This document shows positions 57,535-64,000 of a stretch of 64,000 nucleotides of DNA, one piece after another. Within the stretch, counting starts at the first letter, position 1. Each line of letters begins with the position of its first letter. Below the pieces are notes generated by a model. The model saw nothing but the letters and a program-made list of their open reading frames with translations, was not told the origin of the DNA and did not search any database. The translations under genes and the position numbers were made by a program. This stretch comes from Vigna angularis (taxonomy: Eukaryota > Streptophyta > Magnoliopsida > Fabales > Fabaceae): assembly GCF_016808095.1 (NCBI RefSeq), contig NC_068974.1:22056825-22120824 (forward strand), read 5' to 3'.

Positions 57535-58468
57535 TATCCTCCTTCAAAGCATTGCAACAAGATGGGTCATCCTCATTTTGGAGAAGGCCTGACGCTAAAT
57601 GCAACAAGTGCAATCAACTTGGGCATGAAGCTGTCATATGCAAGAACCAAAATCAGAAGCACGAAGAAGATGCTCAAATTGCAAATGAAGAGGAGGAAGA
57701 TAAAATTTTTGTTGCACCCTGTTTTTCAACCAATGCTTCAAGTGAATCTTGGTTAATTGATAGTGGTTGTATCAACCACATGACCTTTGACAAGGCACTC
57801 TTTAGAGATATGAGGCCAACTGAAATCACCAAAGTCAAAATAGACAATGGTGATTATATCCAAGTCAAAGGAAAGGGGATAGTTGCAATTACAAGCTGTG
57901 CAGGCACAAAATTTTATTCCAGACGTCCTTTTCGTTCTTGAAATTGACCAAAATTTGTTAAGTATTGGTCAACTGATTGAAAGATGATTTAGGCCCTGTT
58001 CTTTTGAGGGAATTTGAGAGGATGGATTTGGGGGGATTTGAGAGGATTTGAAGATAATTTTTTTTGTCGTTTATTTGAATGAATTTGGAGGTAAATGAGA
58101 GTGAATTTGGAAATAAAATTTGTGAGAATTAGTATAGAATTGTATTGACATGACAAATTAAAAAAAATTATTTCCAAATTCACTTTTATTTACCTTCAAA
58201 TTCACTCAAATAAACGACAAAAAAAATTATCTTCAAATTTTCTCAAATCCCCTCAAATCTATCCTCTTAAATCCACTCAAAAGAACAAGACCTTAGAGTT
58301 ATTTTTGAAGACAAAAATTGCTTGATTAAAGATGCAGCTGGTCAAGATATGTTCAAGGTGAAAATGAAAGGGAAAAGCTTTGCTCTAAAACCATTGGAGT
58401 AGGAGCAAATTGTATTCTCACTCAAGGAAAATGTGATAGAAATCTGGCACAAAAGACATCCTTATCAT
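57535..58468 (+). pseudogene. Ty1/copia gag-protease-integrase start, fused to the TNL
   Basis: Plus strand. A gag zinc-finger region (KHCNKMGHP, then CNKCNQLGHEAVIC after a frame change near 57575) and a protease with intact-looking WLIDSGCINHMTF (57750-57785). IQVKGKGIVAITSCAGTKF follows to about 57915. After a MITE (57992-58292) the frame resumes with EDKNCLIKDAAGQDMFKV and ends at EIWHKR (58440), the start of the GAG-pre-integrase domain. No 5' LTR: the gag begins abruptly within TNL exon 5. A TAG near 58400 interrupts it. Confidence 0.85.
57992..58292. mobile_element. PIF/Harbinger-type MITE
   Basis: A 301-bp fold-back, ends GGCCCTGTTCTTTTGAG and inverted GGTCTTGTTCTTTTGAG, with 3-bp duplication TTA (57989-57991 and 58293-58295). 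Arms extend well over 100 bp (tttttttgtcgtttatttga in both). Non-coding. It sits inside the copia protease/integrase region. Confidence 0.88.
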
Positions 58469-58815
58469 ATGTTGGGTGCAAAAAGTTTCTCTTTTTCTAT
58501 AGCAATGGCTGCAACATTGGTTTTGATCCTTCTCAATGTGGCTGTGGTTTGCCATGGAGGCAAAACAATTTCTTTCATTAGGAAGGTCAATAGGACTGAG
58601 GACATGCTCCTACAAAGTGATGTATTTGCTTCCTCATCTAGCTATAATGCTTCTCAACAGGTTCATATAATAATAGGTGACCGTGTGGGAAGTGCCATGA
58701 TCGTATCATGGGTGACCATGGACGAATCAGAAAACAATTTAGTACGTTATTGGAACGAGACGTACAAGGAGAACCTTCTTAATTATGAAGACGAAGAAGA
58801 AAAGGAACCTAAAGG
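58469..58815 (+). pseudogene. Purple acid phosphatase N-terminal fragment inside copia
   Basis: Begins at a Met ([19 protein letters not shown]), whose hydrophobic stretch [15 protein letters not shown] is a plausible secretion signal. It continues with [33 protein letters not shown] and [18 protein letters not shown], the fibronectin-like N-terminal domain of plant purple acid phosphatases (KBPAP type). The metal-binding catalytic domain is absent. An acidic patch ([10 protein letters not shown]) precedes the exit. It follows copia EIWHKR in the same frame and is followed by a copia RNase H tail, so it occupies the place of integrase and RT. Confidence 0.8.
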
Positions 58816-58944
58816 TGTTCATAAAGTCAACACTTAAGCTGTGAAGAAAGGTTATGTTGGAATTCAGAGTTCAAGATTCAGAAACTTTTTATGGAAGCCA
58901 GATTGACCTTTCATAGATTTTATAGTTCCTAAAGCAAAGAGGAG
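58816..58944 (+). pseudogene. Copia RNase H C-terminal tail and PPT
   Basis: KVNT, stop, then VGIQSSRFRNFLWKP resembles the last residues of copia RNase H (…KVNTF…LGVQSSRF in relatives, from memory). It is followed by gcaaagaggag, a polypurine tract, then the LTR start. It ties the PAP fragment to the 3' half of the copia element. Confidence 0.55.
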
Positions 58945-59264
58945 TGTTAAGAAAATGTTTTAGGAATATTTTATTTTTAATTTTTAATTGAGTAAAAATC
59001 AGTTCCTTATTTTTAGAATTTAGTTATTTTTTAATTATGGATTGAAACAGTGGATTAAAATTAGGATAAAAATGGTAGTGAGTAGTTACTTTTTCAGGTT
59101 TTAAATATTGCTACTGCTTTTATTGTAAAAAAACCAACATATTACCTTGGTAATCCCCTTTTAGAGTTGTAAGAGTTATTTACAAATTTACTAGAATTAT
59201 AAGTGTATTAGTATATTACAAATTTACCTTGAAAATCTCGCTAAGGGATATATTATTATCTATC
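58945..59264 (+). repeat. 3' LTR-like segment of the copia-PAP chimera
   Basis: Starts TGTTAAGAAAATGTTTTAGG right after the PPT. AT-rich. The end cannot be fixed because there is no 5' LTR to compare. Confidence 0.5.
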
Positions 59265-60037
59265 TGTTGGTACATAGATAATTTGAATGGTCATCCATGT
59301 CTTGCTCCTGACATTTGTATCCAAGCAAAACACATCAATATAAGAATGATAAAGCATAGTGCAACGGAACGTAAATCAGCATAAGAATATTAAAGAAAGC
59401 ATTAACTAGGAACAAAAATGGACAAAAATAATATAGATCGATACAAAATAAGGGTAGTTCTAAATTGACAGGAACAGTAAAGTAAATGCAGAAACTGAAT
59501 TTGAATTAAGAAAAGAATGCCAATTTTGTATTGGATTCAGAAGAAATTACAGTGGGTGGCACTCTGATTTTTGAGGTTACTTTGACCTCACAAGAACCCA
59601 AGCTAAACCTGACCCGTAGAATAGAAAACCCCTTCCCTTGAGGTTACTTTGCACTCATAAGGGCTGGAAAAATGCACTCTGCCTCACGATGGAACTCTCT
59701 ACAAAACCTGCTAGAAACAGTGTATTTCGAAAATCTCCGAAGACTGACTAAAACTCTGAAACATTCTACAACGTTTCTCTTTTTTTAAGACTCTAAAAAC
59801 CTATTTTACAAGAGAGAAAACAAGAGAGCCCTCGACCTAACCCCTGGTCCTTCTGCTTCACAGCTTCGAGAGTTCAAAACAGTTAACCCTCCCATTTGGA
59901 TTCAACTTTGCATTTTAGGCTTCTGTGTAACTTCTGTCCAGCAGCTTGGTTCAGCATTTAGGTTATCCCTTGGTCAGGCCAGCTTGCCTCATTCAATTTT
60001 GATTATTTTGGGCTTGAGATGTATCCCACCTGCAACA
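59265..60037. repeat. Possible LTR with TGTTG...CAACA ends
   Basis: TGTTGGTACATAGATAA...cccacctgcaaca, 773 bp, with no matching target duplication (ctatc versus ctgcg). It includes direct repeats of gaggttacttt and tcacaagNac (59570-59660). Style resembles a legume copia LTR. Tentative. Confidence 0.35.
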
Positions 60038-61143
60038 CTGCGTTTTGACCAAAACCCAAGGGTCAAAGTCAACAATGAAATAAAGCTATCTAAACAAAAA
60101 CACAATTTTATTTTATTCCTTATTTTCATTTAATTTTCATTTTCCTAAAGAAAATGGAATTTTATACTTAGAAAAAAATATTATTTAAAAAGAGAATTTT
60201 AACACATTTTTCACAAGAACAACTATTTTTATGGCTAAAAACAAAAATATCTATAAATCTAAAAAATTACAAGAATAACAAAACTAAAAAACAAAAAGTA
60301 TGAAAAAAAAATGAGAGTTATCAAAGTGTGAAAGTAACAAAATCTCATCTTGATGGGCATAATTTCATATTTGTTTAGGAGTTTTGCGAGTTGATAAAGC
60401 TAAACTTTATGAGATTCTTGGACTTTATGATAATGCGGATTGAATGTTTTTCTTCATTATTTGTAATTTTTGAATTTATTTTTAAGGTGTCATGATATTT
60501 TAATCAATTTATTTTCACATTTTCATACACTCAACTTAGTTGTAACTACACTAATACACTTCAGAATATCCAAAAAAATATTTATGCAATTAAAAAATTA
60601 TTTTTATCATATTTTTATTACTTATGTTGAATAAATCTAATTATAACAAATCTTAATTAAAATATTTTTTTAAAGTATAAAAATCAATTAAGAATTTAAT
60701 ATTAAAGGCTAAATGAGGAAATTTAGATGTGTTTCTGATGAATCTGTTAGGAATTTAGATGATGGAATTGACTCTGAAATTGGTCTAGTGGCTTCAGATT
60801 CACTCTGATTCCTTTCCATCCTGATCCCTTTCATGGTCCTTCCAATCTCTGGATCTAAGATAAATAGAGGACTGTGGTTGGACTTGGTCATGCACTTTCA
60901 ACACTCAAAGCTACAGGAGCACTCTGGTTATTTCACATATTCACAAAATACCAGCAGAACCTGTTTTTATTTTGGGCTATTGTTCAGAAGATTATACTAA
61001 AAATATACAAGAAAATAAAATGGAAATAACAACTATGTACACATTTTAAATTGCAGAAACTAATGCTAAACACATAGGAAAGGAGAAACAAAAACAGAAA
61101 CCTACAGGGCTAACTCTACAATTCTAAGACTTAAGTTGCCAAT
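60038..61143. other. Unassigned AT-rich region
   Basis: No gene seen. The text near 60055-60075 (caagggtcaaagtcaaca) and the overall composition suggest repeat debris. Confidence 0.3.
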
Positions 61144-61162
61144 GCCCCTTGCAACGATGCCA
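61144..61162 (-). other. PBS-like site of a minus-strand gypsy element
   Basis: Minus strand TGGCATCGTTGCAAGGGGC, similar to the Athila-type PBS TGGCGCCGTTGCCGGGG at 14 of the first 17 positions. It lies two bases from an LTR-like end (TGTTGAAAGAGC on the plus strand, 61165). Confidence 0.4.
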
Positions 61163-61164
61163 TT

Positions 61165-63046
61165 TGTTGAAAGAGCTTTTTAGTCGCATCAAATCCAGAA
61201 AAACCTAAATTCTCTACTAATGTAGTACAGGGCAACGTAAGGTTTAATATGTGGATTTGGTACTTGTTAAGATTATAATTGCAGAATTAAAACCTAATTG
61301 TTCTTTATTAAAACTATAGCTAGACGGGGAAAAGAAAAATTAAGGGAATCTAAAGAGATTATATCTATATAAAGGATGTATGAAAGACAAATAACGAAAA
61401 CAAATGCCTAATCCTAGAAAACAGATGAAGTGAAGAAAAGATGTAAATGATTATTAGAATAGTTGTAAAGTAAAAGAATTAATGGAAATGATTAACACAG
61501 ATTCAACAATGGGTAATGTTTTAGAAATCAATGAATGCATGAAACCTAAACTAAACCCTAAATTTACACGAAACAACCACTGATCTGTTTATGATATGAC
61601 TATTTATACAATCAGAACCTAAATAGTGAAATGAATATAAACTAATATGCTAAAAATCAAAATTTGATAGTAAACTGATTGTGCAGAAAATGAAACATCT
61701 AAATGATGAATCCTAATTCTACTAATGAGAAGTAATAATTCAGAGCATGAAAATAACTGAAACAAAATTGAATTTAAGCAATTATCCTAATTCTATCGTC
61801 TATTAAATCAAATAAAGCAAGAAATCATACAAAGAACTTTGATAAAGACAATTTCCAGACTTAACAAACATTGATTTGATGAAAAAAGTCTCAATCACTC
61901 TCAAGAAGACCTCATGTAACATAAAGTCCACTTTGGGTCTTTGAGTTCATATTTCAGAACTTGAAATGGTGACTCTCACTCAATTCTTCAATTTAATATT
62001 TATACAATCCAGAAACATATCCTTAACCACAATACTCCTCCGAAATTTCTTCTTAAAGCAAAGATAGAATATCTATATATGTTATTCACACCACTATACT
62101 AATCTAAAATTAAAATCAACAAGAATTAAAATCAGAACATCAACTCTACAATATGAAACATCATCAAACTCATAAATGAACACTAAAAGGATAGAATTAG
62201 TACAAGAAAGAAATATACAAAATCTTAAGTAAATGTAGAATCAATAACAGTGCTGGAAAAGTAAAGTGCTGGAAAAGTAAACTCATGTGCAAAAATGTAA
62301 ATTGAGTTAAAAGGGCAATCAAAGAGAATGTAAACAGAAATAAATCAAACCATAAAAAATTTCTATTGAAACTGAAATCAAAAGTATAAGATACCAGAGT
62401 CCAGAGAATCCAAAGTCTGTCACCCAAATGATAATCTCCATGAACTCAAGTGTAAAAAGCAAAGTTTTTACCTTTATGAAAGCTTTGAAATCTCAAACTA
62501 AGAACTAAGAATCGAAATCTAAGCCCTAAAGTGATGTTTGTCACCCACCATTGCCTATTGTGTTCTACTACATTACAAGACTCCTCTTTATAGGAGAAAT
62601 TAAGAACATAAAAGAGGAAAAAAATGGGGAAAGGGGAAAGAACCGGTAACGAACTTAGAAGCTTCTCGAATCGCTTTTCCAACTACCTTTCTAATCACAA
62701 ACCACTTCGCTCTTCTCAGCCCGTTCCAGCTCCGCTCATGCCTCTGATCACTCTTCTGACCGATCAATCTTTTGGGCCAGCGTCCTTTGAGTTGTGAAAA
62801 TTGCATCTTGCCTTCGCTGTAGCATTTCTTCTTTGCATTTGATGAACCCTAGCTCGAGGGGTGAGGTAATTGGGGAAAAATCCTTCAATTGATCGAGCTT
62901 TCTACCTTTACCCTCTTTGCTTCTCATCACAGCAGTGTAAACGCTGCGTTTCTGTAAACCAACCCAAAAAGGCTTGAACCCATTCCAGGACAATGGTGCA
63001 CTCCAGATAAAAACAACACTGGACTTTTAATTCTGCTCAACATCAT
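61165..63046 (-). repeat. Probable 5' LTR of a minus-strand gypsy element
   Basis: The left end TGTTGAAAGAGC is next to the PBS-like site. A right end near ctcaaca (63040-63046) would give TGTTG...CAACA termini. A TATA-like CTATAAAGAGG lies at 62592-62582 on the minus strand. AT-rich elsewhere. No internal coding region was found to the left, so only the LTR and PBS edge remain. The right boundary is uncertain. Confidence 0.4.
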
Positions 63047-64000
63047 CAGCCCAATCCAGTTTGACTAGATTTTGACCACTTTGACCGGGGGCCTTCATGC
63101 TAAAAGAAAGAAAAATGGAAATATTTTTGATGATGAGAACAATAAAAATGTTTTAATAGTTTCTTCCACACATTAAGAAAAACTGCAGTTTATATATTTG
63201 ATTGTGCTTGAACTATATGTTATGCATATTTATCATGTTTATATATTTGATATGTGATTATATATGTGATATTCATATTCATTGGTTAAGATTGATATAA
63301 CTATATGCACATTGCATATATGTATGAATTAATCGATCAGAGTGTTTATGTAATCTATTATATTCATCAGATATCAACATTTGCATAACAATGGCAAACT
63401 GGTAGTTTTAATCGATTACATTATGTGGATAATCAATTAAAACTCGTGTATTTGCATATACTTGATTGCTCAGTGTATTGATGAGTTTTGGATTGAAAAA
63501 GTTTTCAAATTTGTTTAAATGTTATACTTAATTGATTACACTCTTTTTTTAATTGGTTAAAATGTTCATTAGTTGAAAATTGTTTTCTTGATAAGTCATA
63601 ACTACCTTAACGATTATACTTTTAAATGTTATGAATTGCATTCATTGCTTAATCAATTACATGCTATGCTTAATCTGTTAAATGCGTTAAATGTAATTAT
63701 GTTATAGTAGTATTAATTGCTTAACCGATTACATTAATAATGTAATCGATTAATTTGCATCAGAGTTGCTATTTCTATAATTTGACGCATAACTCTCTAC
63801 ATTAAAAAAACTTTTGAATAATATCTTTCATATATGATAAAATTAGTTGAGTTCTTAAATTGTAGGAGCGTCTATTCTCCAAGAATCAAGAAACATTTCA
63901 TTTTGAAAGAAATCAAAGCAAGGATTCTTGAAGAGTTGTTGAATTTTCAAAGTCTGATCAATTTGCACTGTGAGGTGTACTGTTGGAAGATCATAACTGT
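63047..64000. repeat. AT-rich repeat DNA with TAATCGATTA words
   Basis: Copies of aatcgatta(c/a) or close variants (aatcaattac, accgattac, attgattac) lie between 63320 and 63760, for example ttaatcgattacatt near 63408 and taatcgattaattt near 63740. This is the same core as the palindrome array at 47284-47444, but more diverged. It may be an LTR of that family. No gene. Confidence 0.45.

Noticed and set aside
59260..60042. Complete LTR with TSD at 59265-60037
   Set aside because: Termini look right but flanking 5-mers (ctatc, ctgcg) differ and no second copy exists in the window.

Overview
This is nuclear DNA of a flowering plant, most likely a papilionoid legume close to Vigna or Phaseolus. 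That species guess is inference, from the flavour of the repeat families and from the ETFA, purple acid phosphatase and TIR-NBS-LRR sequences. Genes have GT-AG introns, no bacterial-type operons exist, and most of the 64 kb is transposable elements of nearly every plant class, often nested. I could not run alignments; all similarities and coordinates were read by eye.

Layout. 1-1601: decayed minus-strand Ty3/gypsy gag-protease. 1602 to about 14935: a minus-strand Athila-like Ty3/gypsy element (element A), 5'-truncated, with LTR, 3' UTR and broken gag-protease-RT-RNase H-integrase. Its RT/RNase H region is split by a complete young 6.5 kb element (element B, 6007-12506) that has LTRs, a PBS, a PPT and a partial gag ORF but no pol. 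14936-20049: mostly unassigned AT-rich DNA with a hAT MITE, a gypsy LTR and tandem repeats. 20050-27665: a two-gene Mutator element (MULE) with about 310 bp terminal inverted repeats and a perfect 9-bp target duplication. It holds a minus-strand transposase pseudogene and a convergent plus-strand GRF-zinc-finger/membrane-protein pseudogene. A solo LTR sits in a transposase exon and a Mutator MITE in a transposase intron.

28323-35561: the one gene that looks intact, ETFA (electron transfer flavoprotein alpha subunit), eight exons on the plus strand. Its fourth intron is swollen by a decayed copia element that itself carries a 1 kb solo LTR. 35562-40195: AT-rich DNA with a fold-back, two long (AT)n tracts and a hAT-like element containing a CACTA element. 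40196-47830: a mosaic of gene fragments (MRD1/RBM19, BRO1/ALIX, an LEA_2-like piece) and copia pieces, with another solo LTR. 47831-52887: copia RT/RNase H remnant, a receptor-kinase pseudogene fragment and another Athila-like LTR. 52888-54088: a 1.2 kb Mutator element carrying gene-like DNA. 54320-57534: a TIR-NBS-LRR pseudogene whose 3' end runs into a copia element. That copia element carries a purple acid phosphatase fragment where its integrase-RT region should be. 59200-64000: LTR-like and AT-rich repeats.

Themes. (1) Element B looks like a gag-only, non-autonomous relative (TR-GAG type) of the element A family and has inserted into an A copy. (2) The A/B LTR family has clusters of an odd palindrome, CCGCTNAGCGG, upstream of its TATA-like box, and in two solo LTRs this region has become a roughly 60-bp tandem array. 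An unrelated LTR at 47 kb has a similar layout built on GTTAATCGATTAAC. (3) The MULE has the MuDR-like plan of two convergent genes starting near the two TIRs, but its second gene is a GRF zinc-finger/coiled-coil/membrane protein. This is my best candidate for a little-described system. (4) Host-gene fragments abut copia sequence in several places, suggesting capture or template-switch chimeras.
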